Below are positions 17,159-25,094 of a stretch of DNA of 64,000 nt, one piece after another. Below the pieces are notes generated by a model. The model ran no database searches, was not told where the DNA came from, and worked only from the letters and a program-made list of their open reading frames with translations. A program made the translations under genes and the position numbers. Each line of letters starts with the position of its first letter. Position 1 is the stretch's first letter. The DNA comes from an uncultured Clostridia bacterium (GTDB lineage: Bacteria > Bacillota > Clostridia > Christensenellales > UBA1242): positions 62,001-126,000 of the forward strand of contig CATLHJ010000002.1 in the NCBI GenBank assembly GCA_949949035.1, given 5' to 3'.

Positions 17159-18159
17159 TGAAAGTATTAATAGCGGAAGATAAATTAGAAACAATACAAT
17201 CTATAACAGATCATTGCAGTGATAATAGTATAGAGTATCAAATAATCCAAGATTTTAATGATGTTTTATCTACATTAGCAACAACACATTTTGATGCATT
17301 AATTTTAGATTTAAAGAAAGATCCTGGTGAGGAATATCCTGGATATGATATATTTAATCAGATATGGGCAGAAAGATTTATCCCTATCATTATTTATTCT
17401 TCATATTATGATAATCTACCTAATAAGGTTGACCATCAGTTTGTTTCGTACTTTGATAAGTCCGAAGAGGAAAAGGTAATAGTTCGCTTGACTGAGTATT
17501 TAAGTATGAGCGAAAAAATTACTAAAATTCGTAGTAAAATGAATGATTTATTTATACAAGCTTTAAGGTTCGTTAATAATAACGACTCGAATGATGTTCA
17601 ATTTCAAAGAGTATTGATTGGGATGAAAAATTATCTTGACGAGGACAATCCCAACCTTTCGTTACCAGCAGATGTGCAATACTTGGTTTTACCTCAATAT
17701 CAATCATTAGCGACTTGTGATATTGTTGAGACTATTCCACAACACAATACAGAATCTGAATTTTATATGATTATGTCACCGTGGTGTGAAATTGCGCAAG
17801 CAGGAAGTCCGATTGAATTAGAATGTAAGAAAATTATTGATAATTCTTCTGTGAATAGTGAGACAAGAAATACTATTAAAAACCATAGCAATGAAGGTGG
17901 GTATAGAAATTATATTTTGCTTCCCGATTGTAAAAAGTTGAAAAAAAAAATCGTTGATGTAACGAAGACTGTTATAATAAAAAATGATCAAATATCACTC
18001 AATCCAAACGAAACAGATTTAAATAGATATAAATATAGAAAAATAATTTCAATAGCAAGTCCATTTCGTGAAAGGATGATTGCCTTATGTTATAACAATA
18101 GATCGCGTATCGGTGTGCCAAACTTAAATAAGGATAGTTGGTGGATCGATGAAAATTAA
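17158..18159 (+). CDS. Receiver-domain protein with uncharacterised C-terminal domain
   Basis: This 333-aa protein opens with a response-regulator receiver domain: acidic pair Glu7-Asp8 (IAED), phosphoacceptor Asp51 (LILDLKKD), Ser81/82 and Lys101 (FDKS). Residues about 125-333 form a domain I do not recognise. It contains MIMSPWCEIAQ, a stretch rich in Lys/Asn and a final SPFRERMIALCYNNRSRIG segment, and it has no helix-turn-helix. It may therefore act by protein contact or as an enzyme rather than as a transcription factor. Translation is coupled to the kinase gene (TAATG) and to the methylase gene (11-bp overlap), so the three products are expected to work together. Confidence 0.8.
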   Translation: MKVLIAEDKLETIQSITDHCSDNSIEYQIIQDFNDVLSTLATTHFDALILDLKKDPGEEYPGYDIFNQIWAERFIPIIIYSSYYDNLPNKVDHQFVSYFDKSEEEKVIVRLTEYLSMSEKITKIRSKMNDLFIQALRFVNNNDSNDVQFQRVLIGMKNYLDEDNPNLSLPADVQYLVLPQYQSLATCDIVETIPQHNTESEFYMIMSPWCEIAQAGSPIELECKKIIDNSSVNSETRNTIKNHSNEGGYRNYILLPDCKKLKKKIVDVTKTVIIKNDQISLNPNETDLNRYKYRKIISIASPFRERMIALCYNNRSRIGVPNLNKDSWWIDEN

Positions 18160-19297
18160 AGCGATAGACCTGTTTTCAGGCTGCGGGGGAGTTTCTTGTG
18201 GATTAATTAATGCTGGGTTTAATGTTACAGGAGCCGTAGAAATAAATAAAGATGCAGTAAGAACCTACAAAAATTATAAAAGATTACAACATGTTAATGT
18301 TATTAATGATGATATTCGTAATGTTGATGGTTTTGAATTACTAAAACAAAGCCAGATTGAACCTAGCGATATTTACTTATTGGCAGGTTGCCCACCTTGT
18401 CAAAATTTTTCATCGCAGAATAGGTCTGGAAGATTAAAAACAGAAACAGAAAAAGAAGCATTATTAATGGAATATTTAAGAATTATTAAACAAGTGTATC
18501 CACCGTTTGTTTTACTTGAAAATGTTTCTGGTATTACAAGTCCATGTAATAAAAACATATTAAATAAATTTATAAATGAATTAAAAAATGAAAAAGATAC
18601 TTGTGCGGAACACCAATATTTTGTGCTGTGTAGTATATTAAACGCCGCCAATTTTGGTGTGCCACAAAGACGTCGTAGGTTTGTGCTACACGCTATTAGA
18701 AAGGATATATATAATCTACTCAAAAGCCAAAATATTGGTGTTTCATTACCAAGAGAAACTCATAATAAGAATGGTGATCATGGTTTGAACAGATGGGTAT
18801 CAGTATGGGATGTTATATCTGATTTACCACCGATAGAAGCTGGACAACATTTTAATTCAGGAACAATTAAAAACCACACTTGTGCCAATTTATCTGAACT
18901 TAACATCCGAAGAATGGAATATATACGAAATAATGGAGGTAGTAGAAGTAGTCTACCTGATGATCTACAATTAAATTGTCATAAGAATTATTCAGGGCAT
19001 AAAGATGTTTATGGAATTATAGATCCTAATCTTCCCGCTCCTACTATGACGGGAGGGTGTTTATGTTATTCGAAGGGACGTTTTGGACATCCATATCAAA
19101 ATAGAGCTCTATCAATAAGAGAAGCGGCTAGGATACAAACTTTCCCTGATGATTTTATTTTTGACGATTTGACAACAAAGTCAGGACTGCAAATAGGCAA
19201 TGCTGTCCCGGTTAAATTAGTTGAAGTTTCTGCAAAAAATATACTACTTGAAATAGTCAATTATCAAAAATTATTGAGAAAATCTTCTAATAAATAG
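18149..19297 (+). CDS. DNA (cytosine-5)-methyltransferase
   Basis: This 382-aa protein carries the standard C5-methylase motifs in order: I DLFSGCGG (7-14), IV GCPPCQ with catalytic Cys84, VI ENV (124-126), VIII with QRRRR (near residue 175) and X GNAVP near the C-terminus. The target-recognition domain lies between VIII and IX and its specificity cannot be read. It is the last intact gene of the AT-rich cargo. A decayed open frame follows where a restriction endonuclease would be expected, so the methylase may act alone or under the control of the upstream sensor-receiver pair. Confidence 0.93.
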   Translation: MKIKAIDLFSGCGGVSCGLINAGFNVTGAVEINKDAVRTYKNYKRLQHVNVINDDIRNVDGFELLKQSQIEPSDIYLLAGCPPCQNFSSQNRSGRLKTETEKEALLMEYLRIIKQVYPPFVLLENVSGITSPCNKNILNKFINELKNEKDTCAEHQYFVLCSILNAANFGVPQRRRRFVLHAIRKDIYNLLKSQNIGVSLPRETHNKNGDHGLNRWVSVWDVISDLPPIEAGQHFNSGTIKNHTCANLSELNIRRMEYIRNNGGSRSSLPDDLQLNCHKNYSGHKDVYGIIDPNLPAPTMTGGCLCYSKGRFGHPYQNRALSIREAARIQTFPDDFIFDDLTTKSGLQIGNAVPVKLVEVSAKNILLEIVNYQKLLRKSSNK

Positions 19298-19420
19298 TTT
19301 TGGTGCAGGTGGATAAAATCAAGCGATTTTGAAAAGTCTGCAGGTGCTAATTTTTAAAAAATTATTCTGGAATATAAGGTCGCAATCGTTCTAGTTTTAA
19401 AAAGAAATTTGAGACCAAAT

Positions 19421-19608
19421 TATTTTTGTAGTTGATTCTTTGAAAGATAAAGAGTTAGATAACTTAAATAGAAAAAATAATAGATTTTTTGAAGAATAAA
19501 CTATATGATAATCAAGTTATTGTAGCATCAATTTATTCCGCAGAACAATTATTTACCGATTTTGATAAAACTATTATTATTCATGATAAAGCCATAGAAA
19601 CTAGATAA
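19421..19608 (+). pseudogene. Decayed remnant of an unidentified gene after the C5 methylase
   Basis: Two short stretches of protein-like sequence in different frames are visible. One reads IIFVVDSLKDKELDNLN up to a stop at about 19498. A second ends in IYSAEQLFTDFDKTIIIHDK shortly before a stop at 19606-19608. They are AT-rich like the cargo and have no usable start. They look like the C-terminal part of a frameshifted gene. A lost cognate endonuclease is a guess from position only. The rest of the 592-bp gap 19298-19889 shows no gene. Confidence 0.4.
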
Positions 19609-19685
19609 GTCTATGTTCAATTTGACAATAAAAGTTATCCCGATTAACTTTTAATATAGTGGTGTGCGTATTTAAGGTATGCCGT

Positions 19686-19695
19686 TCCACCACAG
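19686..19695 (+). other. Candidate attR of the ssrA-inserted island
   Basis: TCCACCACAG repeats the tmRNA-end sequence at 8558-8567 in the same orientation. It falls in the non-coding zone after the last AT-rich gene. Element size would be about 11.1 kb. If the ends are joined, the recombinase frame continues for about 30 codons past the junction before a stop, which is compatible with but does not prove excision at this point. Confidence 0.4.
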
Positions 19696-19889
19696 ACGAA
19701 TCATTTGAAATCCACCGCGTAGCGGAACTAAAATGGTATTTTATCGCATGTGTTTTATGCGTAGAACTGTTTAGAAATAGTAATGAAATTTTACATGTAA
19801 TTTTTAGTGGCAGTAAAATGGCAGATTTTATAAATTTGCTGTTACCTTATTGGTGGTTACAAATGGCGTGAACCAAAAAGGAGGTAAAA

Positions 19890-20180
19890 ATGGGCGGTGC
19901 CTGTATGCCCAGTGGTGGGGTGATTATTTTTGATAGCAGTAAGCATATTGATTCAGTATATCCAGAATATCCTAATGCTCGCTTTGATATTTTTAATCAA
20001 TTTGGAAAATTAATTAAACAATATTGGACTGACTATTTAGGAAACTTAATTTATCGGCGAGATCATACGAACCATAATAATCCAAAACAGCATCCTGAGG
20101 TGCCACATGATCATGACGTAGGTGCCAATGGTCCGAATGCCCCATGGATATCGGTAGACAGAACGGGAAGATTTTGTTAA
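19890..20180 (+). CDS. Possible polymorphic-toxin C-terminal domain, stand-alone
   Basis: This 96-aa protein has a strong AAAGGAGG ribosome site. The region FDIFNQFGKLIKQYWTDYLG is followed by a RRDHTNHNNPKQHPEVPHDHD segment that is rich in histidine and aspartate. It resembles the tail of RHS-type toxin modules with an HxP-HxH nuclease-like end. No large carrier protein is encoded upstream, so this is an orphan cassette or a displaced tip. The next gene, 13 bp downstream, could be its immunity protein. The assignment rests on motif pattern and context only. Confidence 0.5.
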   Translation: MGGACMPSGGVIIFDSSKHIDSVYPEYPNARFDIFNQFGKLIKQYWTDYLGNLIYRRDHTNHNNPKQHPEVPHDHDVGANGPNAPWISVDRTGRFC

Positions 20181-20193
20181 AAAAGGAGTAATC

Positions 20194-20664
20194 ATGAAAA
20201 AAACAGGAAAGATTGAATTGGAAAAATGCCCAATTTGCGGTCGGATGATTTTTACGCTTTATGGTAATCAAGTGGATCAAAATGGTGAACGGAGTGATGG
20301 TTGTTTTTGCCAATGCGGTTGGCATAAAACTTGCGGTGGCGAACTTAAACCCGACAAAATTGATTTTCCAAATCATATTTCATTGAACGAAGCCAAACGG
20401 CGTTTCCAAGCTAAGCAACCATTGACTCCAACGTATGATGATTTTATCGCCATGCTGAGATATTGGACAGAAATTCAATTCTTCTATTTAGGTATAAAAT
20501 ATGGTGTTTGTCTCGACAGAGAAAGTGTTTACATTTATGTTTGGGGTGGCGATGTGGTTTGCGAATACCCCACGATTGAAGAATTCGCCGCCAAGGCTAA
20601 TATCAATGGTATGTTGTTAAAAGACCTGTGGCCACAAATCAAAGACGTGGATTGGGCAGAATAA
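20194..20664 (+). CDS. CPxC zinc-ribbon protein, possible immunity protein
   Basis: This 156-aa protein begins with a zinc-ribbon-like segment (CPICGRMI ... CFCQCGWHKTC, residues about 9-50), reminiscent of cysteine-rich CPCC proteins found beside toxin genes. An alpha/beta region follows that ends in a Trp-rich IEEFAAKAN...DLWPQIKDVDW. The start has AAAGGAG. It lies 13 bp after the HxH-rich small protein and 13 bp before another small gene with the same kind of ribosome site. Immunity function is inferred from context. Confidence 0.5.
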   Translation: MKKTGKIELEKCPICGRMIFTLYGNQVDQNGERSDGCFCQCGWHKTCGGELKPDKIDFPNHISLNEAKRRFQAKQPLTPTYDDFIAMLRYWTEIQFFYLGIKYGVCLDRESVYIYVWGGDVVCEYPTIEEFAAKANINGMLLKDLWPQIKDVDWAE

Positions 20665-20677
20665 AAGGAGTGTAAAA

Positions 20678-20806
20678 ATGAATAATGCCGAAAAGTTCAA
20701 GGAACTATTTTTTGCGATGCAAACAGAAGCGGACGAAAGTAGTGAAACATACCAGCAAGAAAAACGACAGAAAAACAACGCATCGTTTGTAACTAGTTTG
20801 CGTTAG
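20678..20806 (+). CDS. Small protein of 42 residues, probably a truncated gene
   Basis: ATG 20678 follows AAAAGGAGTG. The product is a charged, helical 42-aa peptide (MNNAEKFKELFFAMQTEADE...). It stops at a TAG just before a second open stretch in another frame, so it may be the 5' part of a broken gene rather than a functional small protein. Confidence 0.4.
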   Translation: MNNAEKFKELFFAMQTEADESSETYQQEKRQKNNASFVTSLR

Positions 20807-20925
20807 AAGAAAAATACAGAACTTTGCGAGAAATCCAAGCCCTTTGTCCGGCGTGCCGCGGTGTCAAACATTTCCGTAATTCGACCAGAATTGGCTATGG
20901 CGAACAAGCTAAAAACCACTTTTAG
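20807..20925 (+). pseudogene. Frameshifted C-terminal fragment with a CPAC motif
   Basis: In the frame shifted relative to the preceding 42-aa ORF the sequence reads EEKYRTLREIQALCPACRG followed by VKHFRNSTRIGYGEQAKNHF and a stop at 20923-20925. The LCxxCRxxKH pattern looks like the last zinc pair of an HNH-type nuclease or CPxC domain. No start codon or ribosome site is available, so it is read as a relic. Confidence 0.45.
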
Positions 20926-20990
20926 TATTGACTTTTGGGGTGTGTGGTGACTAAAATATAACGATAAATGTTTGCGGAAGGTATTTTATA

Positions 20991-22025
20991 ATGGCTTATG
21001 ATCAAGACGGAACTAAGCGGAGTGATGTTAGGCAATATTCTAATAAGCTTTTAATAATCGTGACCAAAAAATGTAATCGCGATTGTGCTTTTTGTATCGA
21101 CAGACCCAACCGTAAATATTACCTTGATGATCAAGCATTTATCGATTTAGCAACGGTAAAAAATATCTTAAACTTTGCCAAAAGCAAAAATATCAAAACC
21201 ATTGCACTTAATGGCGGCGAACCGACTTTGCACCCACAAATCGTCACCATTGCCAAAATGGTGAAAGAGGCGGGTTTCTTGACCAAAATTTTTACCAATT
21301 ACGATTTTCCAGAAGTCGTGAAACAATTAGATGGCATTATCGATATCATTAGAATCTCGTATTATGGCCCTATGCAATTACCTAAGCAAAAAGATTTTCA
21401 ATCAAAAATTACTTTGAAAATAACGTTAACTAAGGCCACATTCCCTAAACTCGATGATTTAATACAATTTGTTAAGGAACATCGGCATGATTTTTATGAC
21501 CTTGAAATTCATACCTTGATGCAAAATAATGATTACAGTATTAACGCCCAAGTTGATTATCTTGATATTTTGAATGAATGGTATCCCTTAAAAAGAAATG
21601 CCAAAGGCGATTACTATCATGATTTTATGGGGTTTCAAATTAAAAGAGAAGACTTACCTAATCTCGATTATAACCTTGAACAAAAATTGTATAAAGCCCA
21701 TATGGACGGCACTATCTCGCATTATTTTGAAGAAGACCATTACGAAATCGGTGGTTTAGACCAAAATGCTACTCTCACCAAAGTTTTAAGAGCCCATCGC
21801 AATGCGCAATATCGAGAAAATGTCAAACGGGCTTATGAAACTTCCAGTTTGGATTTAGATAATATTGATAAATATTTGCCGCAAAAACAAAATGATAAAT
21901 TGGCGACTTGGCGGGGCGGAAATAAAGAATGCATGAAACCGGTCAGCAAATCGGTCAGCGATGCCGAATACGAAGAACTGAGACAGGAACCATCATCAAT
22001 GAAAGATATTACCTTGGGGAATTGA
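20991..22025 (+). CDS. Radical SAM protein
   Basis: This 344-aa protein has the radical SAM 4Fe-4S motif CNRDCAFC (near residue 32), the GGEPTLHP motif (near residue 75) and the usual alternating alpha/beta pattern up to about residue 210. The C-terminal third is highly charged (EEDHYEIGGLDQN...) and has only one further cysteine (near residue 314), so no auxiliary Fe-S cluster (SPASM) is evident. The substrate cannot be deduced. It stands alone after the toxin-like fragments, with only a weak ribosome site. Confidence 0.85.
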   Translation: MAYDQDGTKRSDVRQYSNKLLIIVTKKCNRDCAFCIDRPNRKYYLDDQAFIDLATVKNILNFAKSKNIKTIALNGGEPTLHPQIVTIAKMVKEAGFLTKIFTNYDFPEVVKQLDGIIDIIRISYYGPMQLPKQKDFQSKITLKITLTKATFPKLDDLIQFVKEHRHDFYDLEIHTLMQNNDYSINAQVDYLDILNEWYPLKRNAKGDYYHDFMGFQIKREDLPNLDYNLEQKLYKAHMDGTISHYFEEDHYEIGGLDQNATLTKVLRAHRNAQYRENVKRAYETSSLDLDNIDKYLPQKQNDKLATWRGGNKECMKPVSKSVSDAEYEELRQEPSSMKDITLGN

Positions 22026-22056
22026 CTTGGGGTAGCATTTCTGCTAAATTTATTTG

Positions 22057-22434
22057 ATGGACGAAAAATTGACTCCGGCGGAAATGCAAGAACTTTTGCG
22101 GTCGACCGCAGAATATTGGCGGACGACCATGGGTATAGACTTGCCCGCGGAACAGGCTGTTGGGCAACCCGGTAAATTAACCAAGTTGGCAACCAGCATT
22201 AAAAACATGGGTGAAAAACTGCGAACGAATGTCACTAACCAATGGTATGCCTTGCGTAATGCTCCGAAAAAACGTAAATTCCAAAAATGGTGTCGCGAAA
22301 ACAATATTTGGGGGGGTGACGTCGTTAGCAGTGGCCCCGTTGACTACGACGCACTGCAACGCGATATTCAAGGTGTCATAGCCGAAGTTGACGCCACCAA
22401 TTTATCGGCTGCTGACGAAAAGGGTAACGACTGA
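22057..22434 (+). CDS. Hypothetical protein
   Basis: This 125-aa protein is not recognised. It is soluble and mostly helical, with a basic central region (NAPKKRKFQKWCRENN) and an acidic C-terminus. The ATG at 22057 has no Shine-Dalgarno. It lies 31 bp after the radical SAM gene in the same direction. Confidence 0.5.
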   Translation: MDEKLTPAEMQELLRSTAEYWRTTMGIDLPAEQAVGQPGKLTKLATSIKNMGEKLRTNVTNQWYALRNAPKKRKFQKWCRENNIWGGDVVSSGPVDYDALQRDIQGVIAEVDATNLSAADEKGND

Positions 22435-22454
22435 TTTTGCTCACGTTCTTTTCC

Positions 22455-22483
22455 TTGAATAATGGGTAGTTGTGTGCTATAAT
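22455..22483 (+). promoter_or_regulatory. Promoter, predicted leaderless
   Basis: TTGAAT (22455-22460), 17 bp, TATAAT (22478-22483); the ATG at 22493 begins 9 bp after the -10 box and has no ribosome site. Confidence 0.6.
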
Positions 22484-22492
22484 ATTATTTGT

Positions 22493-23566
22493 ATGGATAA
22501 CAGTAATAAGTTAAAACAATTCAACCAAACGGCGAACTTGCGACCGAAAGTTACGTTGCCGACGGCGGCAGAAATTGCACAAGTTCCTTATTTTAGTTAC
22601 GAACTAACCGACTTCGCAATGTTCAGTGGCGCCCGTCAAGTTAGCGAATGTTACGATAAATTGGGCAACAAACACGTTTACGGTGAAGTTTGGACTCGTA
22701 TGGCCGTTAACCCAACACAAATGCGCACTTGTGCCGCCGATACCGTAGTTCATCGTTTGCTGGTGCAAAAAAAACAAGACCCCCAAAATGCTACAATCGC
22801 TGTGGCACCACGTTTTCAAAACCCAGTCTTAAATGCATTGAATACTGTCCGCATGGACGGTCACGATTATTTAACGATGAACGGCATTATAGTTTATTAT
22901 CCGCGTTATCGAATAGATGCTTATACCGCGCCCGTTTTAACCCAAGCCGTACAACAAAGACAGTGTCAACCCATCAATAATTACGCATACCAACAGTATA
23001 ACACGGGTAATTTCGCACCCAATTACGCCGCGTATTATCAACAATACTACCAGCAATATTACCAACAACAGTACGCAGCGAATTATAATTACCAAAATAT
23101 TAAGCAAAATTATTTTTACTATAATTGCTATACCAATAATTATGCGTATTATCAATACCAAGGTAAAAATTATGCGTTGTACACGTACCCAAGTTACGAC
23201 CGTAAAAGTTTAGTTTACGATTGGTTCGCTATGGAACCGATTCAAGTTGTTCGCTGTCAAGACGGCAGTTTGCAATGCGTACATCCGTTATTCGCCGCCA
23301 GTTATACCGCCGTTAATAATTTTGCCGGCATGGCGTCATATTTGCCAAATGACAAACGAGATGAACATTACCAACTATTAAAAAAACGCGGAGTTACGGG
23401 TTACAGTGGTGTGCCGATTGATACTAATTTAACGCCACTGGGACAATATTTGAATCAAGGTTTCATGCAACAGTTGGCAGAAAGTTTGGCGTTTAATCGA
23501 ACTTCAACTAAGCAATACGTGGCACAGCCCAAACAACAAACCGCGCCTGACAGCCGTTTAATATAA
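22493..23566 (+). CDS. DUF6273-like protein with a Q/N/Y-rich prion-like insert
   Basis: This 357-aa protein shares its outline with the 299-aa protein at 26527: an N-terminal DFAMFSGARQV...YGEVWTR segment (DFAIYSAP...VGDVWTR in the paralog) and a C-terminal YQGKNYALY...WFAMEPIQVVRC-GSLQC segment that resembles DUF6273 domains. Between them, residues 151-222 are almost entirely Gln, Asn, Tyr and Ala, with repeats of the type YYQQYYQQ. The paralog has ordinary sequence there. No signal peptide or membrane helix is present. Function is unknown. The start is taken at ATG 22493 because of the adjacent promoter. Confidence 0.7.
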   Translation: MDNSNKLKQFNQTANLRPKVTLPTAAEIAQVPYFSYELTDFAMFSGARQVSECYDKLGNKHVYGEVWTRMAVNPTQMRTCAADTVVHRLLVQKKQDPQNATIAVAPRFQNPVLNALNTVRMDGHDYLTMNGIIVYYPRYRIDAYTAPVLTQAVQQRQCQPINNYAYQQYNTGNFAPNYAAYYQQYYQQYYQQQYAANYNYQNIKQNYFYYNCYTNNYAYYQYQGKNYALYTYPSYDRKSLVYDWFAMEPIQVVRCQDGSLQCVHPLFAASYTAVNNFAGMASYLPNDKRDEHYQLLKKRGVTGYSGVPIDTNLTPLGQYLNQGFMQQLAESLAFNRTSTKQYVAQPKQQTAPDSRLI

Positions 23567-23614
23567 GGCGAATATGGCGAGTACACTATGGTAACAACGT
23601 TTATGCCTAAATAC

Positions 23615-23643
23615 TTGTGCGGGTAAGTTTTCTGTGTTAGGAT
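23615..23643 (+). promoter_or_regulatory. Promoter, predicted leaderless
   Basis: TTGTGC (23615-23620), 17 bp, TAGGAT (23638-23643), then 5 bp to ATG 23649; no Shine-Dalgarno. Confidence 0.45.
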
Positions 23644-23648
23644 TTAGC

Positions 23649-25094
23649 ATGCGAATCGGTATTGATATTGATAATTGTCTTGCGAATTTCAATGATGTTT
23701 TATTACAAGAATATTTACAACACGACCAAACCTTGCGTAATACCGGCATTATTAACGCTAATCCGGAATACTTACGTAGGGGAATGTTCGATTGGACTGC
23801 CGAGGAGGAACAGGATTTTTATCAGGCTAATATTGAAAAGGTAGCCAAACGGTTACGACCGTTAAATAACGCACCCAAATACATCAAACAATTAAAAGCC
23901 GATGGCCACGAAATTTATATTATTACCGGTCGCGATAATGGGGAATATCACGACCCAATCGCGTTAACCAAATCATGGTTGCAGCAATACCAGATTGTCT
24001 ATGACCAATTGATTTTTACTAATTCTAACAATAAACATTCCAAAACCGAAGTATGCTTAACTAAACAAATTGACGTTATGATTGAAGATACTACTAGCGT
24101 CAGTTTGGATTTGCTGGCACACGGCATCAAAGTCTTAACCATGAATACCCGCTATAATCAACGGGAAAAAACTTTGGACCGTGTTTCAAGTTGGCGGGAA
24201 ATCTATGAAAGAATTACTAACTTAAACCACAAAGTGAATGCTGCCAAAATCAACGTTATTTTGGATACGGATACTTATAACGAATGTGACGACCAATTTG
24301 CTTTGGCGTATTTATTAAAATCACAAGACAAATTCAATGTTGAAGCCATTACGGTTGCACCTTACCATCACGATAATGGTCTTTCGGTAACGGAAGGGCT
24401 TGATAAAAGTTATCAAGAGGTGATTAAAATTTGTGACTGGTTAGGTTTTGATTACCGCGGTAAAGTCTGTAAAGGTGCTACCGATTTTTTGGATAATGGT
24501 TATACCGCCAGCAATGATGCGGTTAAGCGTATTATCGAAATTGCCAAGAAGCAGGACAAGACTTATATTTTGGCCATCGGGGCTATCACCAATGTGGCTT
24601 TGGCGATTAAGCAAGCTCCTGAAATTATTGATAAAATTGAAGTGATTTGGCTGGGCGGACACAGTTTCTTAAGTGAAAACAACCAAGAATTTAATTTCCG
24701 TAACGATATATCGGCTGTGAAAACTGTTTTCGCGTCCAAGGTGAAATTGACGATTATTCCGTGCCAGAATGTTGTATCAAATTTACGAACATCGATTTAT
24801 GAACTAGAACATTACCTAAAAGGCAAAAGTGAATTGGGCAATTACCTGTGCCAAAGATTTTATGATGACGGGGTGCACGGTATACAAGAGCGGCGTGTGA
24901 TTTGGGATATCAGTGTCGTGGCGTACTTAATCAATCCTGCTTGGTTTGAAACCGAGTTAGTCAGTTGTCCGCAAATTAACGCCGATACCAGTTACCGACT
25001 GACCACGAACCAACACCCGATTACGGTGGTGAACTATTTAGATGCCGATAAAATTTTTCAAGACCTATTCCAAAAGTTAGGGGCAGTCCAATGA
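23649..25094 (+). CDS. HAD nucleotidase - nucleoside hydrolase fusion
   Basis: This 481-aa protein has two catalytic halves. Residues 1-195 are a HAD-family 5'-nucleotidase-like domain (IGIDIDNCLANF with Asp6/Asp8, IITGRD, and VMIEDTT for motif IV). Residues about 203-481 are an inosine-uridine nucleoside hydrolase domain (VILDTDTYNECDDQFAL calcium site, ILAIGAITNVALAI, and a late VIWDISVV region). Together they could turn a nucleoside monophosphate into a nucleoside and then a free base. The start at ATG 23649 is set by the promoter; a GTG 15 bp earlier lies inside it. It overlaps the HD hydrolase gene by 4 bp. Confidence 0.85.
   Translation: MRIGIDIDNCLANFNDVLLQEYLQHDQTLRNTGIINANPEYLRRGMFDWTAEEEQDFYQANIEKVAKRLRPLNNAPKYIKQLKADGHEIYIITGRDNGEYHDPIALTKSWLQQYQIVYDQLIFTNSNNKHSKTEVCLTKQIDVMIEDTTSVSLDLLAHGIKVLTMNTRYNQREKTLDRVSSWREIYERITNLNHKVNAAKINVILDTDTYNECDDQFALAYLLKSQDKFNVEAITVAPYHHDNGLSVTEGLDKSYQEVIKICDWLGFDYRGKVCKGATDFLDNGYTASNDAVKRIIEIAKKQDKTYILAIGAITNVALAIKQAPEIIDKIEVIWLGGHSFLSENNQEFNFRNDISAVKTVFASKVKLTIIPCQNVVSNLRTSIYELEHYLKGKSELGNYLCQRFYDDGVHGIQERRVIWDISVVAYLINPAWFETELVSCPQINADTSYRLTTNQHPITVVNYLDADKIFQDLFQKLGAVQ

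Noticed and set aside
19659-19871. 70-residue plus-strand frame before the toxin-like gene
   Set aside because: No ribosome site, it crosses the candidate attR, and the translated sequence has no domain-like pattern.
23030-23080. Short tandem repeats that might suggest a CRISPR or VNTR
   Set aside because: They are codon-level repeats for Tyr-Gln runs inside an open gene, with no spacers; no CRISPR array was found in the window.
22937-23161. Ile/Val-rich minus-strand frame
   Set aside because: It is the antisense of the Q/N/Y-rich coding insert.
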